Below are positions 51,824-60,829 of a stretch of 64,000 nt of DNA, in pieces. Where the stretch lies: positions 1 through 64,000 of the forward strand of contig JAGOBH010000001.1 of the NCBI GenBank assembly GCA_017983495.1, in the 5' to 3' direction. The stretch's first letter is position 1. Each line of letters begins with the position of its first letter. Under the pieces are notes generated by a model. That model worked only from the letters and a program-made list of their open reading frames with translations. It made no database searches and was not told where the DNA came from. The stretch is from Pyrinomonadaceae bacterium (GTDB taxonomy: Bacteria; Acidobacteriota; Blastocatellia; Pyrinomonadales; Pyrinomonadaceae). A program made the translations under genes and the position numbers.

Positions 51824-53032
51824 TCAAAGGCTACTCAAATACTCTTCAACAGCAACCTCGAGAGCTCCGCCGATCGCTGAGCCGACCGGCTCGCCGGCCT
51901 CGACTGACCAGCCGTCAAGCTGTCCGACGATGCTCCGATTCACCGCGGCGATCAACGGTTCCTCGATGAACTTCCAACCGTAAACAAGCCGGCCGCTGAT
52001 GATCACCCGCGGTATCCCGACGCCCATAATTACGTTAGCGATACCGATACCGAGGTAGTCGCCTATCTTCTCAAGTACCTTTCTCGATCGTCCGTCACCG
52101 ACCTCGGCTTTGGATACGATCTCGACAAATCGCGGTACGCTTTCGCCGCGTGCGGGCGGCCGATCACCCAGGTACAGCGAAGCGGCTGATGCGGCGGACG
52201 CATATTTTTCCCAGCATCCCCGATTACCACAGACACATGGTTTACCGCCCGCAACGATCGTCATGTGGCCAAATTCACCCGCGATGCCGCGAGCCATTCC
52301 GCTTCCGCGATATACCTCGCTACCGATCACAAGGCCAACGCCGATGCCGGTTCCGGACCGGACAAGAACAAAATTCGTCATTAGTCCGTCAGCGGAGTTC
52401 TTTATCTTCAACCGGGCCTCGTACATCGCCGCCGCGGTCGCATCGTTTTCGACGACGACCCGGACTTTGTCGTTTACCCGCAGTTCCTTCGCGATATCGA
52501 CATCTCTCCACCCCAAATTTGGCGCGTAAATTAGTTTTTGACGGTCATTGTCCGTCATTCCCGGAACACTTACACCGATCACCGCGAGTTCGCGATCCGG
52601 ATCTTGTTTGACCAGTTCTTCGATATGCCGGCGGGCAAGCTGGAGAGCAAATCCGATACTCGTCGGCGTTTCAAAATCGATCTCGTCCGTGATATCACCG
52701 CCCAGTGTCGTCTTTCCCACCTGCGAATGTCGGACACCAAAATTCACCCCGGCAAAAAAGACCTTGTCGTCTGCGAAAGAAAGTACTCGTGCCTTACGCC
52801 CCAGAGCTTCAGAAACGATCGATTCTTCAAGGATCACGCCGCTGGTGACGAGCGGCTTAACATTCTCCGTGACGGTGCTTTTGTCTATTGAAATACGCTC
52901 AGCGATCTCGGTTCGGGTTATAGGTTGGGCGGCACGGATGAGACGCAACAATTGATTGCCCTTGGGCGTCTGATTAACATTCTGCGAACCGGATACCAAA
53001 AGGTCCGATTGATATAACAACTCGTTATTCAT
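51824..53032 (-). CDS. ROK-family transcriptional regulator
   Basis: 402 residues. N-terminal winged helix-turn-helix (about 30-80, TRTEIAERISIDKSTVTENV), then a sugar-kinase-like ROK domain with the zinc motif CVCGNRGCWEKYAS (about 265-280). Family members such as NagC, XylR and Mlc are repressors released by a sugar or sugar phosphate. The ATP-site motif GVSVPGMTD is present, but as in other ROK repressors kinase activity is not expected. Placed inside the uronate operon between uxaA and the isomerase gene, it likely senses an intermediate of the pathway. Start ATG at 53032. Confidence 0.9.
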   Translation of the reverse strand: MNNELLYQSDLLVSGSQNVNQTPKGNQLLRLIRAAQPITRTEIAERISIDKSTVTENVKPLVTSGVILEESIVSEALGRKARVLSFADDKVFFAGVNFGVRHSQVGKTTLGGDITDEIDFETPTSIGFALQLARRHIEELVKQDPDRELAVIGVSVPGMTDNDRQKLIYAPNLGWRDVDIAKELRVNDKVRVVVENDATAAAMYEARLKIKNSADGLMTNFVLVRSGTGIGVGLVIGSEVYRGSGMARGIAGEFGHMTIVAGGKPCVCGNRGCWEKYASAASAASLYLGDRPPARGESVPRFVEIVSKAEVGDGRSRKVLEKIGDYLGIGIANVIMGVGIPRVIISGRLVYGWKFIEEPLIAAVNRSIVGQLDGWSVEAGEPVGSAIGGALEVAVEEYLSSL

Positions 53033-53051
53033 TTGTCGCTATTATAACAGA

Positions 53052-54635
53052 CTACAGCGACACGGTCTTTTCTGCCCAAAACTGAAATTCCCTATGTTTC
53101 AAGATCTCTGCCTTCGCCTGGATCTCACCGCTCGCCGTCTGCCTCACGTGCTCAAAAAGGCGCTTGCCGACATCGGCTATACTCTCGGTACCCTCGATGA
53201 CATTTCCGGCGGAAATATCGATATCATGCGGCATTTTTTCAAACACGCGGTTGTTCGAAGCGAGCTTTATCACCGGAGCGATAGCATTCCCGATCGTCGT
53301 ACCGTTGCCGGTCGTGAAAACGACGACCGTGGCACCGGAGGCGACGAGTCCGGGCGTCGATTCCTGATCGTAACCCGGCCCCTGCATCAGATTGATGCCG
53401 CGTGAGGTTGGGGTTTCAGCGTACTCCACACAGTCCTCGATACGCGTCGTTCCGGCCTTGACGATCGCTCCGAGCGATTTTATCGTAATATTCAGCAGGC
53501 CGCCTGCTTTATTGCCTGTGCTCGGGTTTTGGTTTAATACGGCCCCAAATTTTGAAGCGTAATCTTTGTACCAATCAACCATCGCATAGATCTTACGTCC
53601 GACCACTGAATCCTTGGCCCGATTTGCCAGAATATGCTCGGCGCCGCAAAATTCAGGCACTTCGGTCAACAGTACGGTACCGCCGCTTTTCACCAGAAGA
53701 TCAGAGCAATACCCAAGCGACGGATTGGCCGAGATCCCCGAAAAGCCGTCCGAACTGCCGCATTTTACGCCGAGCACAAGCTCGCTCACCGGAAATGCCT
53801 CACGAACGCACTTGTTGACCTCGGGCAGCATTTTCGCCACCTCCGACATTCCCAGGTCGATTGCGGCCTGGGTGCCGCCAACATCCTGAATTCCGATCTT
53901 GAAGACCGGTTTCATGATCGGCTTTTCACGGTTCGTGAGGTATTTTTCGACGAACGTAAGGTTGGTCTTTTCACAGCCGAGATCCATCAGGATCACGCCG
54001 CCGACATTTGGATGGTCAGCATAGTTGGACAATGTCCGCATCATTACATCGAGCGTCGACCCGTCCTGACAGCCGCAACCTTTGTTGTGCGGAATGGCCA
54101 CCACACCGTCAACATTCGGGTATTTTTCGCGATTATAATGAATGAATTCGGCCATCATCGAGATCTGCGTCGCCTCGTGGCTGGCACACATAGATGTCGG
54201 GACGATCAGTATAAAATTGCGTGTCCCGACGCGGCCATCCGCCCGGCGAAAACCCATAAAGGTCTCGATCTGATCCGGCGCAAAATACTCAGGAGCCGGG
54301 GTACTGAGGTCCTCAGGCAGATTTCTTACAACGGGAACTTCGTCCGTCATGTTGTCGTGCGTGACCCATTCGCCGCTCACAATCCCGAGGCTTGTTCCGA
54401 TCGGTTGGCCATACTGGCGGACAAATTCACCGGCGGGAATATCGCTTGTTGCAAATCGATGACCGGGCGGTACCGCTTTGGCAATCGTCAGGGACTCACC
54501 GGACGGCAGCATAACAGTCAGGCCGTCGGTCGTCGCGTTTTTGACCACGGCGACATTATCGTCAGGATTGACGATGATCGCATAGTCACTTAGAGCGACG
54601 CCCCTTTCTGCGGTTAGATCATGCATATTTGTCAT
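53052..54635 (-). CDS. uxaA: Altronate dehydratase (UxaA family)
   Basis: 527 residues, full-length two-domain form: an N-terminal SAF domain (about 15-100) and the large UxaA catalytic domain with CGCQDG (near 190), DLGCEKTNL and GVKCGSSDGFSGISANPSLG, likely metal- and substrate-binding segments. It dehydrates D-altronate to KDG in galacturonate breakdown; the galactarate dehydratase GarD is a close relative. The ATG at 54635 overlaps the stop of the NagB-like gene by four bases (ATGA), so expression is coupled. No uxaB or uxaC is in the window. Family sure, altronate as substrate likely. Confidence 0.92.
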   Translation of the reverse strand: MTNMHDLTAERGVALSDYAIIVNPDDNVAVVKNATTDGLTVMLPSGESLTIAKAVPPGHRFATSDIPAGEFVRQYGQPIGTSLGIVSGEWVTHDNMTDEVPVVRNLPEDLSTPAPEYFAPDQIETFMGFRRADGRVGTRNFILIVPTSMCASHEATQISMMAEFIHYNREKYPNVDGVVAIPHNKGCGCQDGSTLDVMMRTLSNYADHPNVGGVILMDLGCEKTNLTFVEKYLTNREKPIMKPVFKIGIQDVGGTQAAIDLGMSEVAKMLPEVNKCVREAFPVSELVLGVKCGSSDGFSGISANPSLGYCSDLLVKSGGTVLLTEVPEFCGAEHILANRAKDSVVGRKIYAMVDWYKDYASKFGAVLNQNPSTGNKAGGLLNITIKSLGAIVKAGTTRIEDCVEYAETPTSRGINLMQGPGYDQESTPGLVASGATVVVFTTGNGTTIGNAIAPVIKLASNNRVFEKMPHDIDISAGNVIEGTESIADVGKRLFEHVRQTASGEIQAKAEILKHREFQFWAEKTVSL

Positions 54636-55591
54636 GCGATCAGGTCCGGCAAAACATATGACCTCACATCATTATGCAGCCGTACAAGCAAGCCCGGATT
54701 TGCGTCAACCTGGCGGGCAAGCTCGGTGTAATCTGCTGAAAACTCAGTTTCCAGCAGGCGCTTGAAACTCTCACGTTTTGCCGGAGCGGTCGATGCATCG
54801 ACGATCGACTGGACGATCCGTCTCGCTCCAAGGATCGCCGCCGGCCCAAGCGTCAGAATGTAGGACGCGTTTCGGCACTCGGCCTCGTCCTCCGGCGAAA
54901 CTTCGCTGCCGCCGACCTTGAACTTTGATATGTGGTGTTCGAGTATGCTCTTGCTGATCGGAATGATCCCCGCAAAATCGTCAAAAGCGGCGCCGCAGCC
55001 GGGCTTGATATAGCATAGATGCGACGCCGCCTCTGCCTCAGGGCCAAGCCCCAGGAAGAACAGGTCGATGCCGCCTAGTGACTCGAGTCTTTCGACGTAT
55101 TTGATAAGTTCGCCTTCGATATCGTCGGTCTCGGTGATCATCGGCGTAAAACTCTTGATCTTGGCAAAAAACTTTGGTCCTAGCAATCGTTCAAAGTCGC
55201 GCACAAAACTCAGGCCGTTAGCCATGCGCATCGGAGCAAGAGCATCTTGGGTAAACACGTGCAGCCGCCCGAGCAGTTCGTCGATCTCATCCGTCTCAGC
55301 CAGACGTTCGATCAGGCGATACATTGCCTGAGCTCCACGGCCGCCGAGCAGGATTATAGTGATGTCGCCCGACTTCGCAGACGCATATTGTTTGAGCTCT
55401 TCAAACATTGCACGACCGACAGCCAACTCGGAATCGAGCACGTTATATGCAAATTCACACGCCGGCCGAACAATATTCACATTGCCGCTAAGGCCGAGCC
55501 AGATGTTGTCACCTGCCTGTCTTCGCTCGATCGTTTTTTTTGCGGATGTATTCACAAGATCAATATTCCTATCAAATGTGTTGACTATCAT
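54632..55591 (-). CDS. NagB/6-phosphogluconolactonase-like sugar isomerase, unknown substrate
   Basis: About 319 residues. SGNVNIVRPACEFAYNVL and the segment HVFTQDALAPMRMANGLSFV followed by FFLGLGPEAEAASHLCYIKPG follow the plan of the NagB/RpiA/6PGL fold. The usual ring-opening motif of glucosamine-6-phosphate deaminase is only partly kept. It is the first gene of the uronate operon, coupled to uxaA, so a step between free uronate and altronate is plausible. The start is uncertain: the ATG at 55591 has no ribosome site and lies in a palindrome that may be an operator; a TTG at 55606 or a GTG at 55555 (agga 11 bases upstream) are alternatives. The GTG would make the palindrome part of the promoter. 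Confidence 0.72.
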   Translation of the reverse strand: MIVNTFDRNIDLVNTSAKKTIERRQAGDNIWLGLSGNVNIVRPACEFAYNVLDSELAVGRAMFEELKQYASAKSGDITIILLGGRGAQAMYRLIERLAETDEIDELLGRLHVFTQDALAPMRMANGLSFVRDFERLLGPKFFAKIKSFTPMITETDDIEGELIKYVERLESLGGIDLFFLGLGPEAEAASHLCYIKPGCGAAFDDFAGIIPISKSILEHHISKFKVGGSEVSPEDEAECRNASYILTLGPAAILGARRIVQSIVDASTAPAKRESFKRLLETEFSADYTELARQVDANPGLLVRLHNDVRSYVLPDLIA

Positions 55592-55609
55592 AATTGGTTT
55601 GACCAATTA
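55591..55609. promoter_or_regulatory. UxuR/ExuR-like operator palindrome
   Basis: TAATTGGT-TTG-ACCAATTA, a perfect 8-bp inverted repeat. It resembles the consensus of the hexuronate regulators UxuR/ExuR (AATTGGTATACCAATT), GntR-family proteins of the FadR subgroup. Weak promoter elements fit on the minus strand: a poor TTGCTT (55611-55616), an 18-base spacer holding the palindrome, and TATGAT (55587-55592). A bound repressor would block transcription. A FadR-type regulator gene is at 60830-61591. Confidence 0.7.
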
Positions 55610-55800
55610 AAAGCAAGTGGTATTTTGGTTTTTCGTCCCAAATTCACTTCAGGCACTGGGGAATTTGCATTGCAATTAACAAACATCGGCACTTTGCGGG
55701 CTTGACAATCATTATTATTCTATTTCACACTAACTCGTCAAAAGCCAAATGGTATTACCTTTAAGATAATACGACCTTTACCAAATCGATATTTACGACT
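55592..55800. other. Divergent control region of the uronate locus
   Basis: About 200 gene-free bases between the NagB-like gene (minus) and the SDR (plus). Apart from the operator it contains a second, weaker palindrome at 55747-55762 (aaATGGT-att-ACCttt) and a TTGACA at 55702-55707 with no clear partner box at the right distance. Both divergent units could be controlled here. Confidence 0.6.
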
Positions 55801-56577
55801 ATGAGTTATTCCAAAATGGACCTCAGTGGCCGTGTTGCCGTAGTTATCGGCGGCACCTCGGGAATTGGCAGGGCTATTGCCCACGGAATGGCCGAAGCCG
55901 GTGCCGATGTCGTCTGCACTTCGCGTCGCCGGGAACAGGTAGATACTTCCGCAACAGAGATCGAAGCCATGGGACGGCGGTCATTGCGGGTCACGTCGGA
56001 TGTCTCTGATAAGACATCGATCGAAGATCTTTTAGGCGAATGTACCGCTGCTTTCGGCAAGGTAGATATTCTCGTCAATTCAGCCGGCCGCACGAAGCGT
56101 GAGCCAACACTCGACCTTGACGATGAAACATGGAACGCGATCCTCGAGACAAACCTGACCGGAACTTTACGCACTTGTCAGGTCTTCGGCCGTCATATGA
56201 TCTCGAATGGATACGGACGGATCATCAATATCGCGTCGCTGTCGACCTTTGTCTCGCTATTTGAGGTTGCGGCTTATTCGGCAAGCAAAGCGGCGGTCGC
56301 GAGTCTCACGAAATCGCTTGCTATCGAATGGGCGAAGAACGGCGTAAATGTAAACGCGATAGCTCCGGGCGTTTTCCGTACCGCACTTAACGAAAAGCTG
56401 CTCGACGAGAGCGAACGGGGACGCGAATTTCTAACACGTACACCGATGGGACGATTTGGCCGGGTCGAAGAGCTTGCTGGTGCCGCGATATTTCTTGCAT
56501 CTGAGGCCGCGAGCTTTGTCACCGGCGAAGTGCTAGTGGTTGACGGCGGCTTTTTGGCAAGTGGTGTAAATCAATAG
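55801..56577 (+). CDS. SDR-family oxidoreductase, likely uronate/sugar-acid dehydrogenase
   Basis: 258 residues, classical SDR: cofactor loop GGTSGIGRAI, NSAG, active-site NIASLSTFVS and AYSASKAAV, and the C-terminal VVDGGFLASG. Sugar-acid dehydrogenases (gluconate 5-dehydrogenase, KduD-like, mannonate or altronate oxidoreductase substitutes) have this type. As no uxaB is present, it may carry out the tagaturonate-to-altronate reduction, which would feed uxaA. That is inference from context. First gene of a plus-strand unit divergent from the uxaA operon. Start ATG at 55801. Confidence 0.88.
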   Translation: MSYSKMDLSGRVAVVIGGTSGIGRAIAHGMAEAGADVVCTSRRREQVDTSATEIEAMGRRSLRVTSDVSDKTSIEDLLGECTAAFGKVDILVNSAGRTKREPTLDLDDETWNAILETNLTGTLRTCQVFGRHMISNGYGRIINIASLSTFVSLFEVAAYSASKAAVASLTKSLAIEWAKNGVNVNAIAPGVFRTALNEKLLDESERGREFLTRTPMGRFGRVEELAGAAIFLASEAASFVTGEVLVVDGGFLASGVNQ

Positions 56578-56626
56578 CCACACCGAACATTTTGCTTTAA
56601 AGCGATTTCTTCAAAAGTTTCGACGA

Positions 56627-57745
56627 ATGAACATCGAACTGAAAGAAAAAACCGAACGGCTCGTCGACATGCTCGGACGCGAAGGTCTGGATGCGGTACT
56701 GCTAAATGCTCAGCATAATTTCAGTTGGCTTACGGGCGGTTCGTCGAACGGTGTAGATCTTAGTCGTGAAAACGGTGTTGCTTCGCTACTCGTCACTCGA
56801 GACGGCAAACGGTTCCTCTTGGCCAATAATATCGAGGTTCAGCGGATGCTTGACGACGAAGTCAACGCTGAGGATTTTGAGCCGGTGAGCTTTTCGTGGC
56901 AGGACGAAAAGGCAGATCCCGGCCTCGTTATCGAAATGGCAAGGTCGGTGCTCGAACCGTTTGGGGCCGTAGCTTCGGATGTTACGATCGACGCGTCCAT
57001 TGCTTCGATCGAGGGTAAGATCGCAGCATGCCGCCATCGGCTTACGGCCGATGAACTCATAAGAATTCGAACGCTCGGCACCGACGCAGGTGAGGCACTA
57101 CGACGAGCGATAGATCGGCTGAAGCCCGGCGATCTGGAAACTGAGATCGCCGAAAAGATGCGTCATGAACTAGCCGGCGTCGGATTGCATTCGGTGGTGA
57201 CGCTCGTCGCAGCAGACGAACGGATCTCAAAATTTCGACATCCGGTTCCGACAACAAATCGTTGGCAGAAGACACTTTTGATAGTCACGTGTGCCCGTCG
57301 TCGCGGACTGATCGTTAGTCTCAGCCGGATGATCTCGATCGGTGAGGCATCCGACGACCTGAAACGCAGGACAGTTGCTGCCGCGTGCGTTAATGCGGCT
57401 CTGTACGCTGCAACTCGTCCCGGTGCGACGGGCGCGGAGCTTTACCACGCAGCGGCGAACGCTTACGCGGAACAAGGTTTCGCCGGGGAGATCAACTTGC
57501 ATCATCAGGGTGGAGCCGCTGGTTACAAAACACGCGAATGGGTCGCACACCCTGCGAGCAACGAGGTGGTAAAGCCAGATCAGGCGTTTGCGTGGAACCC
57601 GTCGATCACCGGAACCAAGGTTGAAGAGACCTGCATCGTGAACGATTCTGGAGTTGAGGTCATAACGGCCTCGCCGGATTTTCCAAAGATCGAGACCGTT
57701 ATCGACGGTCGACATTACTATTCGCCGGGGATCTTGTCATTATAA
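56627..57745 (+). CDS. M24-fold (Xaa-Pro peptidase-like) protein lacking metal ligands
   Basis: 372 residues. An N-terminal creatinase-type domain (MLGREGLDAVLLNAQHNFSW ... ) is followed by the pita-bread domain (about 150-372). Of the five usual metal ligands only the histidine (NLHHQGGAAGY) and the last glutamate (GTKVEETCIV) can be placed. The two aspartates are lost (segment TLLIVTCARRRGLIVSLSRM) and the other glutamate is Asn (FAWNPSI). So it is not a standard metallopeptidase. Creatinase, which works without metal, is a precedent. It sits between the SDR and the hexuronate transporter, so a small-molecule lyase or hydrolase role is possible. Confidence 0.82.
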   Translation: MNIELKEKTERLVDMLGREGLDAVLLNAQHNFSWLTGGSSNGVDLSRENGVASLLVTRDGKRFLLANNIEVQRMLDDEVNAEDFEPVSFSWQDEKADPGLVIEMARSVLEPFGAVASDVTIDASIASIEGKIAACRHRLTADELIRIRTLGTDAGEALRRAIDRLKPGDLETEIAEKMRHELAGVGLHSVVTLVAADERISKFRHPVPTTNRWQKTLLIVTCARRRGLIVSLSRMISIGEASDDLKRRTVAAACVNAALYAATRPGATGAELYHAAANAYAEQGFAGEINLHHQGGAAGYKTREWVAHPASNEVVKPDQAFAWNPSITGTKVEETCIVNDSGVEVITASPDFPKIETVIDGRHYYSPGILSL

Positions 57746-57759
57746 GGAGCCGATAACTA

Positions 57760-59118
57760 ATGAGTGAAACAATCGATACATCCAATGCCGCAATTCCGCG
57801 GGTCGGACATTTTCGGTGGGTGATATGTACGTTGCTGTTTTTCGCGGCAACGGTCAATTATGTTGATCGTCAGGTGCTCGGCATCCTGAAACCGACGCTT
57901 CAGAAGGAGTTTGGCTGGACCGAGATCGACTACGGCTGGATCGTCTTTGCGTTTCAGACAGCGTATGCCGTCGGCCTGCTTTTTGTTGGTCGGCTGATGG
58001 ATCGGTTCGGGACCAAAAAGGGATTTGCTTTCTCGATCACGGTCTGGAGCCTCGCGGCGATCGCCCATGCGTGGGCTGTACCGATCGGCGTCGCCTTTGC
58101 GGCACTGCTCAATTTCTTTGGCTATGTATCGACATCTACCGCGTTTGCGTCGGTGGTCGGATTCATGATCGTCAGGTTCGTACTCGGGCTCGGTGAGGCC
58201 GGAAACTTCCCGGCATCGATCAAGACCGTTGCCGAGTGGTTCCCGAAAAAGGAGCGTGCGCTTGCGACCGGCATATTCAATTCGGGCACGAACGTAGGAG
58301 CTCTGGCGACGCCGTTGCTGGTTCCCATCATCGTTCTTTATTGGGGCTGGTGGGAAGCATTTATCATCACCGGTGCCATCGGCTTTCTTTGGCTGGCGTT
58401 TTGGCTGGTCATGTACAAACGACCCGAGGAACACCCGCGACTGACCCAAGCCGAACTTGAGTACATCCAGAGCGATCCGGTCGAGCCGTCTGTCAGTGTG
58501 CCGTGGAAACGCCTGTTTCCGCATCGGCAAACCTGGGCCTTCGCCGTTGGTAAATTCCTCACCGACCCGATCTGGTGGGTCTATCTGTTCTGGCTGCCTG
58601 ATTTTCTGCAAAAACAGCACGGCCTCGACCTAAAAACATTCGGTCTACCGATCGCAGTTATATACATCATTGCTGACGTCGGCAGTATCGGCGGCGGTTA
58701 TTTGTCGTCAAAGATGATCAAAATGGGCTGGACGATCAACCGCTCGCGGAAAACGGCGATGTTAATATGTGCCCTCGCGGTCGTGCCGATCGTGATTGCG
58801 TCAACAACCTCAAATCTCTGGCTGGCGGTCATACTGATCGGCATCGCGGCGGCGGCCCATCAGGGCTGGTCGGCAAACATCTTCACACTGTCGTCGGATA
58901 TGTTTCCGAAACAGGCTGTCGGTTCTGTGGTCGGAATCGGCGGTATGTTCGGTGCGATCGGCGGCATGGTGATCTCGCCACTGGTCGGTTACATCCTTCA
59001 GACAACCGGCAGCTATGTGCCAATTTTCATCATCGCCGCATCGGCCTATTTGGTGGCTCTAGTCATAATTCACTTGCTAGCCCCGCGGCTCGAGCCGGCG
59101 AATATCAACTACGAGTAG
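57760..59118 (+). CDS. exuT: MFS transporter, hexuronate (ExuT-like, ACS family)
   Basis: 452 residues, twelve membrane helices. The first contains the anion-cation symporter signature VNYVDRQVLGIL, followed by FQTAYAVGLLFVGRLMDRFG. Members such as ExuT take up galacturonate and glucuronate with protons. The gene follows the M24-like gene after 14 bases and ends at the large inverted-repeat terminator. The exact substrate (galacturonate, glucuronate or unsaturated uronate) is inferred from the neighbours. Confidence 0.88.
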   Translation: MSETIDTSNAAIPRVGHFRWVICTLLFFAATVNYVDRQVLGILKPTLQKEFGWTEIDYGWIVFAFQTAYAVGLLFVGRLMDRFGTKKGFAFSITVWSLAAIAHAWAVPIGVAFAALLNFFGYVSTSTAFASVVGFMIVRFVLGLGEAGNFPASIKTVAEWFPKKERALATGIFNSGTNVGALATPLLVPIIVLYWGWWEAFIITGAIGFLWLAFWLVMYKRPEEHPRLTQAELEYIQSDPVEPSVSVPWKRLFPHRQTWAFAVGKFLTDPIWWVYLFWLPDFLQKQHGLDLKTFGLPIAVIYIIADVGSIGGGYLSSKMIKMGWTINRSRKTAMLICALAVVPIVIASTTSNLWLAVILIGIAAAAHQGWSANIFTLSSDMFPKQAVGSVVGIGGMFGAIGGMVISPLVGYILQTTGSYVPIFIIAASAYLVALVIIHLLAPRLEPANINYE

Positions 59119-59121
59119 TAT

Positions 59122-59169
59122 AGAGTGACGCCTTTAGGCGTGAAATCTCACGCCTAAAGGCGTCACTCT
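59122..59169. terminator. Bidirectional terminator, 22-bp inverted repeat overlapping a stop codon
   Basis: Arms 59122-59143 and 59148-59169 are perfectly complementary (loop aatc). Each arm carries the palindrome cgcctttaggcg. It lies between the converging exuT and GH43 genes and its last base is the first base of the GH43 stop codon triplet (TAA on minus strand, 59169-59171). The inner motif resembles the element at 2620-2677. Confidence 0.85.
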
Positions 59170-60788
59170 TAACGTTCAAACCGAAACCAATCAATATCTG
59201 CAGACCCGGCATCGTTGAATTTGCCGCCTCGCGTGAAAAAGAAACCGATCTTCGCTCCGATCCAGCGCCCTTCCCGCGCAACGAACGGCTGGCCGAGTGT
59301 CTTGAAATTTACGCCGTCCGAGCTGTAGCTAAAGCTGCATACGGCGCCTTTTGAAACTGAAACTCGCAAATAGAATGGAGCAGTGGCATCAGGTGAAAGA
59401 CCCTCGGCCCGACCGAGATCGCCGTACATTCCTTTGTCTGCGTCGATCGCAGTCGATCGTTGAACGACGAGGGCATTGCTCGACTTTTCAACGCCAATGA
59501 GGGAGTAATTTGCACCCATTACGATCAGTCCAAACACCTCGCCAGCGAAGCGACTGTTGAGGGTCACTTTCGCGGTTGCAACAAACTCCTCGGCCGGAAA
59601 TTTCTGAAGCAATAAGTTCGGTGCTTCCCAAAGCCTATTAAATCCAAACTCGCGCTCGACGGAGTTCATTCTCAGAACACCTTTTGTCGGGAATGGAAAG
59701 GCCCATTCGGCATTAGGATTTGCGTGCCATTGCCATTGCCTGCCGACCGTCGCGCCGTCGAATTCGTCGCTGTCCTGGGGCGTCATTATCGGAAACGTCG
59801 CTCCGACATTCGGTTTTTTGAACGTCATCACGGGTTCGCCTGTCCCGTCACCATCGGTGTCCGACCCGACGACCGGAAAACCGTTTTTCCACGCCGTCGG
59901 CTGCAAATGCACGACGCGGCCGTACGGACCACGATCCTGAAAATGCAGGAACCACCATTCGCCCGTAGGAGTGTCGACAAGAGCTCCCTGATGCGGCCCG
60001 TTTATCGCAGTCTTGCCTTGTGCGAGCACGACCTTTCGCTCGTACGGGCCGTAGATGTTCTTTGATCGTAGAGCAAGCTGCCAGCCCGTGGCGACACCGC
60101 CCGCGGGTGCAAGGATGTAGTAATAGCCGTTCAGTTTATAGAATTTCGGCCCCTCGACTGTCGGGTCGGCGTCGTGCCCGTCAAAAACGATCACCCCGTC
60201 GTCGATAAGGCGTGTACCTTCGCGATTCATCTTGTTTACGACAAGAATCGACTTTATCCCGGCACGGCTGCCGGCAAACGCGTGCACCAAATAGGCGTTG
60301 CCGTCATCGTCCCACAGCGGACACGGATCTATCCAGCCCTTCGCCTGTTTGACCAGCACCGGTTTGGACCATTCGGCCAGCGGATCCTTTGTCTTGGTCA
60401 TGTAGACGCCAAAATCGGGATCGCCGTAGTAGATGAAATATTCGCCTGCGTGAAATCTGATCGACGGTGCCCAGACGCCGCCTCCATGCTGAGGTTTGGA
60501 GAAAACATCGAGCGGTTCTTGTTCGCGAAATACGTGATTAACGATCCGCCAATTTACCAGGTCTTTTGAGTGCAGTATCGGCAGCCCGGGAACGGAGTTA
60601 AAGCTCGATGCCGTCATGAAATAATCGCCCCCGACACGGAGTACGTCCGGATCGGAATAATCGGCATTTATGACCGGATTCTTATAAGTGCCGTCGCCGT
60701 TATCCGCGACCCAGACCTTCGATACGGTCTGGGCGTTTGCGGCGGCGGCAAAAAGCAGTGATAAGACGAGTATTAGCTTGTGCGGCAT
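59169..60788 (-). CDS. Glycoside hydrolase family 43 (secreted)
   Basis: 539 residues. Signal peptide MPHKLILVLSLLFAAAANAQ. The five-bladed GH43 domain has its three acids in YSDPDVLRVGG (base Asp), WIDPCPLWDDDG (helper Asp) and DPTVEGPKFYKLN (acid Glu). A C-terminal beta-sandwich (about 340-539) is as in GH43 subfamily 12-like enzymes. They remove arabinose or xylose side chains from pectin or hemicellulose. The ATG at 60788 has agggaa upstream. Follows the FadR-type regulator in the same direction after about 40 bases, so probably one unit. Exact activity cannot be told from sequence. Confidence 0.9.
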   Translation of the reverse strand: MPHKLILVLSLLFAAAANAQTVSKVWVADNGDGTYKNPVINADYSDPDVLRVGGDYFMTASSFNSVPGLPILHSKDLVNWRIVNHVFREQEPLDVFSKPQHGGGVWAPSIRFHAGEYFIYYGDPDFGVYMTKTKDPLAEWSKPVLVKQAKGWIDPCPLWDDDGNAYLVHAFAGSRAGIKSILVVNKMNREGTRLIDDGVIVFDGHDADPTVEGPKFYKLNGYYYILAPAGGVATGWQLALRSKNIYGPYERKVVLAQGKTAINGPHQGALVDTPTGEWWFLHFQDRGPYGRVVHLQPTAWKNGFPVVGSDTDGDGTGEPVMTFKKPNVGATFPIMTPQDSDEFDGATVGRQWQWHANPNAEWAFPFPTKGVLRMNSVEREFGFNRLWEAPNLLLQKFPAEEFVATAKVTLNSRFAGEVFGLIVMGANYSLIGVEKSSNALVVQRSTAIDADKGMYGDLGRAEGLSPDATAPFYLRVSVSKGAVCSFSYSSDGVNFKTLGQPFVAREGRWIGAKIGFFFTRGGKFNDAGSADIDWFRFER

Positions 60789-60829
60789 AATTCCCTGCGG
60801 AGCTAAAAGAGCGAGGTCGCTCGTTGTTC

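Noticed and set aside
57757..58620. 287-residue minus-strand frame over the transporter gene
   Set aside because: Very basic and polar composition, antisense to clear membrane helices.
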